The notes under the pieces are model-generated. The model worked only from the letters and a program-made list of their open reading frames with translations. It did not search any database and had not been told where the DNA came from. The translations under genes were made by a program, and so were the position numbers. 64,000 nt of DNA from UBA4466 sp963925035 (GTDB lineage: Bacteria > Bacteroidota > Bacteroidia > Flavobacteriales_D > Crocinitomicaceae): positions 1 through 64,000 of the forward strand of contig CAWUSK010000001.1 in assembly GCA_963925035.1 (NCBI GenBank). The letters are read 5' to 3'. Shown piece after piece: positions 35,503 to 44,275 of this stretch (position 1 is its first letter; each line of letters starts with the position of its first letter).

Positions 35503-36260
35503 AAGTAGCACTCGTTCAAGCAAATCAAGTTTGGGAAGATAAGCTTGCCAATTTTGAAAATTACACGGTGCTCCTAAAGAATGTCGATGTCGATTTAATA
35601 GTACTCCCTGAAATGTTTCAGACCGGATTTAGCATGAATACAACTAAATTGGCTGAAGAATGGCAGAAAAGCCCATCTGTTGATTGGTTAACATCTCTCT
35701 CCCGATCGAAAAATTCGGCCATATATACAAGTCTAATGATTGCTGAAAACGGTAATTATTACAATCGGGGAGTTTTTGTATATCCAAGTGGCGACATAAA
35801 AGTATACGACAAACGCAAGACATTTAGCTTGGCTGGGGAAAATAAGTTTTTCAATTCAGGTAAAAATGAAACTATTGTTGAATACCTGGGGTGGAAAATA
35901 CAACTGCAAATTTGTTACGATTTAAGATTTCCTGAAATCTCGCGAAATTATTTATTACCCAACCTAACTCCAGCGTATGACGTTCTGCTTTATGTAGCGA
36001 ATTGGCCTGAAAAACGTGTTTCACATTGGAATGCACTTTTGAAAGCACGCGCTATAGAAAATCAAGCCTACGTTTTAGGGACTAATCGAGTTGGAGTGGA
36101 TGCAAACGATATTGTATATTCAGGTGATACGCAAATTCTAAACGCCATAGGTGAGGTTATCGATCTTAATATAAGAGAAGAGAATGTGTTAATAACAACT
36201 TTAAAAAAGGACAGTTTAAATAGCGTGAGAAAAACACTTCCTTTTTTATCCGATTGTTAA
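35490..36260 (+). CDS. yafV: Omega-amidase (YafV/Nit2-type nitrilase family)
   Basis: 256 aa. Nitrilase-superfamily catalytic triad E41 (LPEMFQTGF), K108 (VYDKRKTF) and C142 (LQICYDLRFPE). YafV/Nit2 proteins hydrolyse 2-oxoglutaramate to 2-oxoglutarate plus ammonia. It overlaps the preceding transaminase gene by 13 bp, which ties the two reactions together and pulls glutamine transamination forward. Last gene of the two-gene operon. Confidence 0.92.
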   Translation: MQDLKVALVQANQVWEDKLANFENYTVLLKNVDVDLIVLPEMFQTGFSMNTTKLAEEWQKSPSVDWLTSLSRSKNSAIYTSLMIAENGNYYNRGVFVYPSGDIKVYDKRKTFSLAGENKFFNSGKNETIVEYLGWKIQLQICYDLRFPEISRNYLLPNLTPAYDVLLYVANWPEKRVSHWNALLKARAIENQAYVLGTNRVGVDANDIVYSGDTQILNAIGEVIDLNIREENVLITTLKKDSLNSVRKTLPFLSDC

Positions 36261-36297
36261 TATTAACAAATTGATTATTCAATAATTAAGATATGTT

Positions 36298-36305
36298 TAT
36301 ATTTG
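36298..36305 (+). promoter_or_regulatory. -7 promoter element for the T9SS cargo gene
   Basis: TATATTTG (exact TAnnTTTG), 26 nt before ATG 36332. It lies downstream of an alternative ATG at 36293, which argues that 36332 is the true start. Confidence 0.6.
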
Positions 36306-36331
36306 TAACACTTATTAAAAAAAATCAAGAC

Positions 36332-38194
36332 ATGAAAAAAACTTACTTAAGCGCTCTTTTAATTGGATTAACTTCTACAGTTGGATTCTCTCAGGCAGTG
36401 CAAAAATTGAATTTAAATCACTCTTTTTCGACTGAGCAGGCTAGTGCCTCTCCGACCGTGTACAACCCAAAAGCTTTAGGTACCCAAGTTTGGTTAGATG
36501 ATTTTACTACGCCAGGTAACTGGACAATTGATAATGCTGGTCAAACGGGACCTACATTCGGATTTAACATTGACGCCACTTCTCAAAGTTGGTGGTCAGC
36601 AGCTGGAATGACAACTACTGGTAACTATGCTGAGGTTAACAATGGTAACCCAACTACTACTCCTGGGACACAAGCTCTTGCTGTCGAGTACACAATGACT
36701 ACAGGGCCTTTAGACGTAATGGCACTTACTCTTGCAAACGCAGGAAGTGCAACTTCAGAGGTTATTTTACAATTTAAAGAGTTCGGTGCTAAATTTTACG
36801 ATGACCAAAGAGTACAAATTAGTACAGACGGAACAACATTTACAACTGTTAGAACTAATGCTGACTACAGTCAATTAACTTCAACGGGGGGTGCTGCATA
36901 TCCAAATCCAGCTACTGTAACAGTTAACATTGCTCCTTATATTTCTGGAAATCCAACTAACGTTTATATCCGTTTTTCTTGGACTTCGCAATTTACAACT
37001 TCGACTAATGCAAATGCGTGGGTAGCTTACGGATGGTTTATTGATGATGTTGCTTTGTATACTAAGCCAACAAATGATTTAGTTGCTAAAAACTACTTCT
37101 GGGGAACTGAGGGATTACAATATTACCAAATTCCTACAACGCAAGTTGCTCCAATTGAGTTTTCTGCAATTGCTGTAAATGATGGTGCTACGACTCAAAA
37201 TGATGTAATACTTAACGTTGCTATTCCATCTGCATCATTTGCTGGAACGAGTGCCGCTGGTCTATCAATTGCTGCGAATGCACAAGACACTGCGACAACA
37301 ACTGTAATGTTTACGCCTACTGCAACTATCACTTCTTATCCAACAACTTGGAATATTTCTCAAACAGAAATTGATGATGTGCCTGCTAACAATACTTTAG
37401 CTCCTTTTACTTTCGCTGTAACAGCAAATACATATGCTGCTGATAATAACATTGCATCTTCAACTACAAGTAATGGTGGTTTAGCATATAAGCTAGGTGC
37501 TTTGTATGATATTTGGAATGACCAAGAAGTATTTGCAATAGACGTGAAATTGAATACTGCTACTGTAAACGGTTCAATTATTAGAGGTGTTCTTTATGCT
37601 GTCCTTTATGATGATGCTGCAGGATGGGATTACATCGAAGTTGCTTCTTCTGATTACCATGATATCGTTGCTGCTGATAAAATTGGTTTCCTTACATTGG
37701 AATTAATTAATCCTTATTTGGCTACTAATTCACAGCTTACATACATGGCAGCTATTGAAACAGACGGCAATGGTGGAGCAACAAATGATGTAGTTATCTC
37801 TTGTGCTCAAGAAACTGAAATTCAAATTGGATTCCAAGATGAAAACGGTGATTGGTACCAAGGATTTACTCCTAAAACAAATGCTCCAATGATTCGTTTG
37901 AACTTTGACCAAACTTTAGGATTGGATGAAAGCGAAACAGTAACTGGAGTATCGGTTTACCCAAATCCAGCAACGGATAATATCGCTATTGATTTCAACT
38001 TAGCTAGCTCTTCTAATGTAACTATCGAGGTAGTTGATGCTGCTGGTAAAGTAGCTATCGCTAGGACATTAACTAGCCAAGCTGCTGGGAAAGCAAACGT
38101 TTCTTTTGAAACTAGCGCTTTAAACTCAGGTGTTTATTTTGTAAACATTTCAACGGAAGCTGGTAAAGCAACTCAAAAATTCATCAAGAAATAA
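36332..38194 (+). CDS. T9SS type A sorting-domain secreted protein
   Basis: 620 aa from ATG 36332 (MKKTYLSALLIGLTSTVGFS signal peptide). An N-terminal jelly-roll-like beta module at about 40-230 (WLDDFTTPGNWTI, AWVAYGWFIDDVALY, MAM/choice-of-anchor look) is followed by Ig-like modules. The C-terminus has the type A sorting domain: VSVYPNPATDNIAIDF, GVYFVNISTEAGKATQKFI. It should be exported by SecYEG and T9SS and fixed to or released from the cell surface. No protease active site was seen, so an adhesin or structural role is likely. A strong terminator follows. Confidence 0.88.
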   Translation: MKKTYLSALLIGLTSTVGFSQAVQKLNLNHSFSTEQASASPTVYNPKALGTQVWLDDFTTPGNWTIDNAGQTGPTFGFNIDATSQSWWSAAGMTTTGNYAEVNNGNPTTTPGTQALAVEYTMTTGPLDVMALTLANAGSATSEVILQFKEFGAKFYDDQRVQISTDGTTFTTVRTNADYSQLTSTGGAAYPNPATVTVNIAPYISGNPTNVYIRFSWTSQFTTSTNANAWVAYGWFIDDVALYTKPTNDLVAKNYFWGTEGLQYYQIPTTQVAPIEFSAIAVNDGATTQNDVILNVAIPSASFAGTSAAGLSIAANAQDTATTTVMFTPTATITSYPTTWNISQTEIDDVPANNTLAPFTFAVTANTYAADNNIASSTTSNGGLAYKLGALYDIWNDQEVFAIDVKLNTATVNGSIIRGVLYAVLYDDAAGWDYIEVASSDYHDIVAADKIGFLTLELINPYLATNSQLTYMAAIETDGNGGATNDVVISCAQETEIQIGFQDENGDWYQGFTPKTNAPMIRLNFDQTLGLDESETVTGVSVYPNPATDNIAIDFNLASSSNVTIEVVDAAGKVAIARTLTSQAAGKANVSFETSALNSGVYFVNISTEAGKATQKFIKK

Positions 38195-38208
38195 TTCTTA
38201 CGAATTAA

Positions 38209-38216
38209 TAAATTTG
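38209..38216 (+). promoter_or_regulatory. -7 element abutting the terminator hairpin upstream of the YqaA-like gene
   Basis: TAAATTTG (exact TAnnTTTG) ends exactly where the 12-bp terminator stem at 38217 begins. It is the only candidate promoter for the gene at 38250 that I can see. If used, the transcript would start inside the left arm of the hairpin. Confidence 0.4.
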
Positions 38217-38249
38217 AAAGTCGTACCGTAAAACGGTACGACTTTTTTT
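38217..38249 (+). terminator. Strong intrinsic terminator directly before the next ATG
   Basis: 12-bp perfect stem AAAGTCGTACCG / CGGTACGACTTT with a 5-nt loop, then a run of seven T (38243-38249). The ATG of the next gene begins at 38250, immediately after the T-tract. It ends the T9SS cargo gene transcript (stop at 38194). Confidence 0.9.
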
Positions 38250-38675
38250 ATGGAAACACTTGAATACGGTTACATTGGATTATTTGTTGTTTGCTTTTTA
38301 GCGGCAACAATATTGCCTTTCTCATCAGAAGGAGTGCTACTTGTGTTTGTTTCTTTAGGTTACGATGTGTTTCTTAGTTTAACAATTGCATCCATTGGTA
38401 ATACACTTGGAGGTATAACAAACTACGGAATCGGATTAATTGGAAATCCAGCATCCATTCAAAAATTATTTAAAACACCCGAGCGGTTTGAACGATTCAG
38501 TAAACGTATTAAAAAATACGGCGCTTCAATCACTTTACTTTCATGGTTACCATTCATTGGTGATCCCTTGACAATTGCGCTAGGTTTTTTTCGCGTTCCG
38601 TTTATTCCTGTTGTAATCCTGATGGCAATCTCAAAAACATTACGTTATGCATTCCTTATCTTTTTAGTGAATTAA
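38250..38675 (+). CDS. YqaA-like DedA/SNARE-associated family membrane protein
   Basis: 141 aa, about four membrane segments. YqaA subgroup of the DedA/VTT family: GYIGLFVVCFLAATILPFSSE, GNTLGGITNYGIG and SWLPFIGDPLTIALGFFR are the conserved stretches. Family members are thought to act in lipid transport or envelope homeostasis. The start is well set by the family N-terminus, yet it directly follows a terminator T-tract, so no space for a normal leader exists. Confidence 0.9.
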   Translation: METLEYGYIGLFVVCFLAATILPFSSEGVLLVFVSLGYDVFLSLTIASIGNTLGGITNYGIGLIGNPASIQKLFKTPERFERFSKRIKKYGASITLLSWLPFIGDPLTIALGFFRVPFIPVVILMAISKTLRYAFLIFLVN

Positions 38676-38744
38676 CAGTTTACTTAGTACTTATGCCGTT
38701 CAACTAATTCATTTTACCGATATTTGCACATAAATTGTTGAATT

Positions 38745-39749
38745 ATGTCAAAGCTTATTACACTTCATGAGTTTATCATGGACCGTCAATCCGATTTCCC
38801 TTATGCATCAGGGGAATTGTCTCGCTTATTAAGTGATATTGCGATTGGTGCGAAAGTCGTAAGTAAAGATGTGCGAAGAGCAGGCTTAATGGAAGATATT
38901 CTTGGAGCTGAAGGAAGCACAAACATTCAAGGTGAAGAGCAACAAAAATTAGATGTAATAGCAGACAAACAATTTATTCGTGTTTTTCAAAACGGCGGTG
39001 AAGTTTGTGGAATTGCTTCTGAAGAAAATGATGACTTCATGGCGTTCGAATCTGACTTTTCAAAACAAGGAAAGTACGTTGTATTATTCGACCCTTTAGA
39101 TGGTTCTTCTAATATTGATGTCAATGTATCGATAGGTACTATATTCTCGATTTACAGGAGAAAAAGCGAAAAAGGAACATTAGCGACATTGGAAGACATG
39201 ATGCAACCTGGAGATGAACAAATAGCCGCTGGCTATGTGTTATATGGCTCTTCAACAATGTTAGTATATACAACTGGTAAAGGAGTAAATGGATTTACAC
39301 TAGATCCTTCAATTGGTGAGTTTTGTTTATCTCATCCGGACATGAAAATGCCAGAAACTGGTCGTCTTTATGCAATGAATGAAGGAAACATCAATATCTG
39401 TGAAAGTGGAATTAAGGAATATATCGAAACATATTGTCAAGTGATACATCCTGGAACAAGCAAGCCTTATTCAGGAAGATATATTGGTTCGTTAGTCGCC
39501 GATTTTCACCGTAACTTAATAAAAGGAGGAATTTATATTTACCCTGATACGACTGTTGATCCTGAAGGTAAATTGCGTTTGTTGTACGAATGTAATCCAT
39601 TGGCCTTTATTGCTGAGCAAGCTGGAGGATTGGCTACAACTGGTCGTCACCGAGTGATGGCATTGCAGCCAACTAAATTGCACCAGCGCGTACCGTTCTT
39701 TGTTGGCTCAAAGAAAATGGTAGAACAAGCAATGAGCTATTTGAAATAA
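38745..39749 (+). CDS. fbp: Class I fructose-1,6-bisphosphatase
   Basis: 334 aa. Metal-dependent hydrolysis of fructose-1,6-bisphosphate in gluconeogenesis. Motifs: GEEQQKLDVIADKQF near residue 65, the metal-binding EEND (near 97) and FDPLDGSSNIDVNVSIGTIF (near 115, shown within the 20-residue limit), substrate-binding YSGRYIGSLVADFHRNLIKG. A GATATTTG (one mismatch to TAnnTTTG) lies about 20 nt upstream. mfd follows 7 bp after the stop, so the two are probably co-transcribed. Confidence 0.96.
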   Translation: MSKLITLHEFIMDRQSDFPYASGELSRLLSDIAIGAKVVSKDVRRAGLMEDILGAEGSTNIQGEEQQKLDVIADKQFIRVFQNGGEVCGIASEENDDFMAFESDFSKQGKYVVLFDPLDGSSNIDVNVSIGTIFSIYRRKSEKGTLATLEDMMQPGDEQIAAGYVLYGSSTMLVYTTGKGVNGFTLDPSIGEFCLSHPDMKMPETGRLYAMNEGNINICESGIKEYIETYCQVIHPGTSKPYSGRYIGSLVADFHRNLIKGGIYIYPDTTVDPEGKLRLLYECNPLAFIAEQAGGLATTGRHRVMALQPTKLHQRVPFFVGSKKMVEQAMSYLK

Positions 39750-39756
39750 ATAGAAC

Positions 39757-42700
39757 ATGAATCTTAAGGAAATCAGTGCTTCCTTTTCCAAATTAAAGCA
39801 AATTGATTCTACTTCGAATCAACTGCAACTTATTGGAACTAAATTAAAATGGTCTGGACTTGTGGGTTCATCTCGTGCTTTATGTGCATCAGCAGTTATC
39901 CAACAAACTCCTGGAAATCATATTTTTATTCTCGATGATAAAGAACAAGCGGCTTACTTCTTAAATGATTTAGAAGGACTGCACGCTGATAATCCAAATG
40001 TCTTATTTTATCCTGCATCTTATCGTGTTCCTTATGAATCAGAGAAAACCGATAACGGAAATGTCGTTGCACGAGCTGAAGTTTTAGAGCGTGTTTCAAA
40101 AGGCAATAATACATGGATTGTAACCTATCCTCAAGCGCTTTTTGAAAAAATTCCTTCTGAAAAAAACTTAGTTAAAAGCACATTGAAAGTTGAAGTTGGC
40201 AAATCATATTCCATCGATTTTATCAATGAAACATTACTAGAAGTTGGGTTTGATAGAGTTGATTTCGTTTATGAACCAGGGCAGTTTTCCATACGTGGGG
40301 GGATTATCGATGTTTTTTCATTTGCGAACGATCATCCTTATCGAATTGAATTTTTTGGAGATGATGTAGAAAGCATTCGAACATTTGATGCGAGTACGCA
40401 GTTGTCGGTAAATAAACACCAACATTTCAATATTGTCCCGAATATCCAAGGAAAATTGATTCAAGAAGGAAATGTTTCGCTTTTTGACTTTCTAGGCGAA
40501 AATGTCACCGTATGGATTTCTTCAGTTGAACTCACGAAAAGCAGTATCGACCAAGAATACAAAAAAGCCGTTACGATTTATAATGGGTTAGAAACGCAAA
40601 CAACGCCAACCATTCCAGCCAATTTATTTCTACATCCGACTGACTTAAATGTGAGCTTGGATAAAGCGACCGTAATTGAGTTTGGAGCTGAACATACATT
40701 CAAGAATTCAGAGGTAATAGAATTTGACTTCAAACCTCAACCGAGTTTCAACAAGAATTTCGACATACTAACACAAGATTTAGTAGCCAGAAAAAATGCT
40801 GGATTCACCAATCTTATTTTCTCAAATCAAATTAAACAGTTGGATCGCTTGTATCAAATTTTTGAAGATACCGAATCAGCTGTTGAATTCTCACCAGTTC
40901 ACATTGCACTGCACGAAGGATTTATTTCTCCTCAAAATAAGCTGGTCTGTTACACGGACCATCAATTGTTCGAGCGATACCATCGTTTTAAACTTAAAGA
41001 AGGTTTTAGACAAGCAAAACAAGCTTTAACGCTAAAGGAATTATATAATTTACAACGTGGTGATTACGTAACACACATCGATCATGGAGTTGGTAAATTT
41101 TCAGGATTAGAAACAATTGATGTAAACGGAAAACCGCAAGAAGCTATTCGATTATTGTATCGCGACAATGATGTTTTATATGTAGGTATTCACTCACTGC
41201 ATCGAATTTCAAAGTTCACTGGGAAAGATGGCGCTGTTCCTAAAATGAACAAACTTGGAACACAATCATGGTCTAATTTAAAGAAGAAAACAAAAGCAAA
41301 AATCAAGGAATTAGCCTTCGATTTAATTCAATTATATGCGAAACGAAAAAGTCAACCTGGTTTTGCTTTTCAACCCGACACCTATTTGCAAAATGAGTTG
41401 GAGGCATCTTTCATGTACGAAGACACTCCCGATCAATTAAAAGCGACAATTGCTGTTAAGGAAGACATGGAATCGCACACTCCGATGGATCGTTTGGTTT
41501 GTGGTGATGTTGGTTTTGGTAAAACTGAAATTGCAGTGCGAGCTGCGTTCAAAGCTGCAACAGATGGAAAACAAGTCGCGATTTTAGTCCCAACAACCAT
41601 TCTTTCGATGCAGCATTACCGCAGTTTTAAAGAAAGATTAGCGGATTTCCCATGCAGAGTTGATTATATCAATCGCTTTAAATCTACAAAACAAGTAACT
41701 GAAACTCTTAAAGATTTAGCTGACGGAAAAATTGATATACTTATTGGAACACATGCAATTGCATCTGATCGCGTTAAGTTCAAAAACCTTGGTTTAATGA
41801 TTATCGATGAAGAACAAAAGTTTGGTGTTTCGGTAAAAGATAAATTAAAAACGCTTCGCGCAACGGTTGATACCTTAACCTTAACGGCAACTCCAATTCC
41901 GAGAACATTGCAATTTTCGTTGATGGGGGCGCGAGATCTAAGTATTATCAACACGCCTCCGCCTAACCGTCAGCCTGTACTAACAGAAGTTGTTTCCTTT
42001 GACGAAGAAATGATTCGCGATGCAATTTCTTATGAAGTGAGTCGCGGTGGACAGGTGTTCTTTGTGCACAACCGATTACAAAACATTCAAGAAATTTCAG
42101 GAATGATTCAACGTTTATGCCCAGGCGTTAGAGTTGGAATTGGACATGGACAAATGGACGGAACAAAGTTGGAGAAAATCATGTTCGATTTTATCAATCA
42201 CGAATACGATGTTTTGTTGGCAACAACGATTATTGAATCAGGAATTGACATTTCAAATGCAAATACCATCATCATCAACAATGCGCAGAACTTTGGGTTG
42301 AGTGATTTGCACCAATTAAGAGGTCGCGTTGGTCGTTCCAATAAAAAAGGTTTCTGTTACCTTATCGCACCGCCGGCAAGTGTTATGACTTCAGAAGCAA
42401 GAAAACGCTTGGAAGCTTTGGTTCAATTTTCTGATTTAGGATCTGGTTTTAACATCGCGATGAAAGATTTGGATATCCGTGGAGCGGGAAATATGTTGGG
42501 TGGCGAACAAAGTGGATTTATTGCAGACATTGGTTTTGAGATGTATCAGAAAATCTTAAACGAAGCCATTGACGAATTGCGAGAGGGAGAGTTCAAAGAA
42601 TTGTTCGAAGATCGAAACAGCGATTCGATGACTTCATTTGTGAAAGATTGTATCTTGGAAACAGACCTCGAGGTTCGTATTCCAGATGACTATGTAAATA

Positions 42701-43098
42701 ATGTCGCTGAGCGATTGAGCCTTTACCAGCAAATGGATGGATTAAAAACCGAAGCGGAGTTGAGTACATTCGTAGTAGAACTTGCCGATCGATTTGGCCC
42801 GATTCCAGAGCCGGTTGAAGAACTTGTTCTATCTTTCCGTTTACGCTGGTTAGCACAAGATTTGGGAATTGATAAATTGGTGCTTAAGTCGAATAAAATG
42901 ATTGGCTATTTTATTGCTAATCCGCAATCGAAATTTTACGAATCACCGGTGTTTACAAAAGTTTTGGATTATATGCAAAAACATCCTTTGGATGCTAAAC
43001 TCAGCGAAAAAAATGACCGCCTCCGTGTAATTTATTCTAATGTGAATTCGTTAACTGAAGCATTCAACCATTTAGACAAAGTATTGAAAGTGGGCTGA
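39757..43098 (+). CDS. mfd: Transcription-repair coupling factor
   Basis: 1113 aa, normal length. It removes stalled RNA polymerase from DNA lesions and recruits UvrA. Order of domains: UvrB-like N-terminal module (1-about 330), CarD-like RNA-polymerase interaction domain (about 425-500, RGDYVTHIDHGVGKFSG), superfamily-2 translocase with Walker A GDVGFGKTEI (near 585) and IDEEQKFGV (near 683), TRG motif region QLRGRVGRSNKKGFCYL, and a C-terminal TRCF domain. It sits behind fbp, an association without obvious functional meaning. Confidence 0.97.
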   Translation: MNLKEISASFSKLKQIDSTSNQLQLIGTKLKWSGLVGSSRALCASAVIQQTPGNHIFILDDKEQAAYFLNDLEGLHADNPNVLFYPASYRVPYESEKTDNGNVVARAEVLERVSKGNNTWIVTYPQALFEKIPSEKNLVKSTLKVEVGKSYSIDFINETLLEVGFDRVDFVYEPGQFSIRGGIIDVFSFANDHPYRIEFFGDDVESIRTFDASTQLSVNKHQHFNIVPNIQGKLIQEGNVSLFDFLGENVTVWISSVELTKSSIDQEYKKAVTIYNGLETQTTPTIPANLFLHPTDLNVSLDKATVIEFGAEHTFKNSEVIEFDFKPQPSFNKNFDILTQDLVARKNAGFTNLIFSNQIKQLDRLYQIFEDTESAVEFSPVHIALHEGFISPQNKLVCYTDHQLFERYHRFKLKEGFRQAKQALTLKELYNLQRGDYVTHIDHGVGKFSGLETIDVNGKPQEAIRLLYRDNDVLYVGIHSLHRISKFTGKDGAVPKMNKLGTQSWSNLKKKTKAKIKELAFDLIQLYAKRKSQPGFAFQPDTYLQNELEASFMYEDTPDQLKATIAVKEDMESHTPMDRLVCGDVGFGKTEIAVRAAFKAATDGKQVAILVPTTILSMQHYRSFKERLADFPCRVDYINRFKSTKQVTETLKDLADGKIDILIGTHAIASDRVKFKNLGLMIIDEEQKFGVSVKDKLKTLRATVDTLTLTATPIPRTLQFSLMGARDLSIINTPPPNRQPVLTEVVSFDEEMIRDAISYEVSRGGQVFFVHNRLQNIQEISGMIQRLCPGVRVGIGHGQMDGTKLEKIMFDFINHEYDVLLATTIIESGIDISNANTIIINNAQNFGLSDLHQLRGRVGRSNKKGFCYLIAPPASVMTSEARKRLEALVQFSDLGSGFNIAMKDLDIRGAGNMLGGEQSGFIADIGFEMYQKILNEAIDELREGEFKELFEDRNSDSMTSFVKDCILETDLEVRIPDDYVNNVAERLSLYQQMDGLKTEAELSTFVVELADRFGPIPEPVEELVLSFRLRWLAQDLGIDKLVLKSNKMIGYFIANPQSKFYESPVFTKVLDYMQKHPLDAKLSEKNDRLRVIYSNVNSLTEAFNHLDKVLKVG

Positions 43099-43135
43099 TC
43101 AATTATCGTTGATTTCCCTAACCCGTTCTTTTTCT

Positions 43136-43143
43136 TAAATTTG
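43136..43143 (+). promoter_or_regulatory. -7 element 4 nt before the glycosyltransferase ATG
   Basis: TAAATTTG (exact TAnnTTTG) ends 4 nt before ATG 43148. Transcription would begin at about the ATG itself, predicting a leaderless mRNA. Confidence 0.45.
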
Positions 43144-43147
43144 ACTA

Positions 43148-44275
43148 ATGCCAAAAACAAAGCGCGCCATAGTTTCTGTAACGAACGATTTATTCACCGA
43201 TAACCGCGTGAATAAAGTGTGTTTGTTTTTGGTAGATCAAGGTTACACCGTTACACTTGTTGGTCGCAAACGAAAATCGAGTAGTGCACTTCCTGAACGT
43301 CCATACAAAAGTGTTCGTATGAAATTGCTTTTTGAGACAGGGGCAAAATTTTATGCAGCATACAGTTTCCGTTTGTTCTGGTATTTAATCTTTCACAAAG
43401 CAGATGTTTTAGTAGCAAATGATTTAGACACTTTACTAGCAAATTACCTCGCCAAAAAATTCAAACCTGCAGCAGAATTAGTATACGATTCTCACGAATA
43501 TTTCACAGAAGTTCCAGAACTAACTTCGCGACCAAAAGTTCAAAAAATTTGGTTGAAAATCGAACGCCGTATTTTTCCTAAATTGAAAAAATGCTACACC
43601 GTTAACTCATCCATTGCAGAAATTTATCACGGGCTATACGGCAAAGAAATGAAAGTCGTTCGTAACATTTCTCCGCTTTGGAAAAGTGATAATCTCACAG
43701 ATAAAAAAACGTTAGGTATTCCAGAAAACAAACCGCTAATTATTTTGCAAGGAGCTGGAATTAACATCGATCGTGGTGCGGAAGAAGCCGTAGAAGCAAT
43801 GCAACATATTGATGCTGTTTTAATGATTGTTGGAGATGGTGATGTTGTTCCAGAGCTTAAAAACAGAGTAAATCGATTGAATTTAGCGGAAAAAGTGTTT
43901 TTTTTTGGTAAAAAGCCATACGACGTAATGATGAATTATACTGCACACGCAGATTTTGGATTGACACTTGATAAGCCAACCAACTTGAATTATAAATTAT
44001 CATTACCCAATAAAGTGTTCGATTATTTGCACACTTCGACGGTTGTCATTTCAAGTGAAATTAAGGAAGTTGCAGACGTAGTTCGAACGCATAAAATTGG
44101 TGAAGTACTTCCCGAAGTAAGTCCGACTTGTATTGCTGAAAAGATAAATTCATTATTGGCTGACCCCGAAAGAATGAAACATTATAAAGCAAATTGTAAG
44201 CTTGCCGCTCAGACGGAAAATTGGGAAAATGAAACAAAAGTATTGAACGAAATTTACCCGAAAGTTGGAGAATAA
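43148..44275 (+). CDS. Family-4-type glycosyltransferase
   Basis: 375 aa, GT-B fold. The N-terminal acceptor half starts VSVTNDLFTDNRVNKV, a motif seen in Bacteroidota GT4 enzymes, with VYDSHEYFTEVPEL in the middle. The C-terminal nucleotide-sugar half has IILQGAGINIDRGAEEAVEAM and a conserved Glu region around SLPNKVFDYLHTSTVVISSE. Likely role is surface polysaccharide or lipid glycan synthesis; sugar and acceptor are unknown. It overlaps the next glycosyltransferase gene by 11 bp. Confidence 0.9.
   Translation: MPKTKRAIVSVTNDLFTDNRVNKVCLFLVDQGYTVTLVGRKRKSSSALPERPYKSVRMKLLFETGAKFYAAYSFRLFWYLIFHKADVLVANDLDTLLANYLAKKFKPAAELVYDSHEYFTEVPELTSRPKVQKIWLKIERRIFPKLKKCYTVNSSIAEIYHGLYGKEMKVVRNISPLWKSDNLTDKKTLGIPENKPLIILQGAGINIDRGAEEAVEAMQHIDAVLMIVGDGDVVPELKNRVNRLNLAEKVFFFGKKPYDVMMNYTAHADFGLTLDKPTNLNYKLSLPNKVFDYLHTSTVVISSEIKEVADVVRTHKIGEVLPEVSPTCIAEKINSLLADPERMKHYKANCKLAAQTENWENETKVLNEIYPKVGE

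Noticed and set aside
36293..36331. Upstream ATG for the T9SS cargo gene
   Set aside because: Upstream of the probable promoter and gives a non-signal N-terminus, whereas ATG 36332 starts a typical signal peptide.
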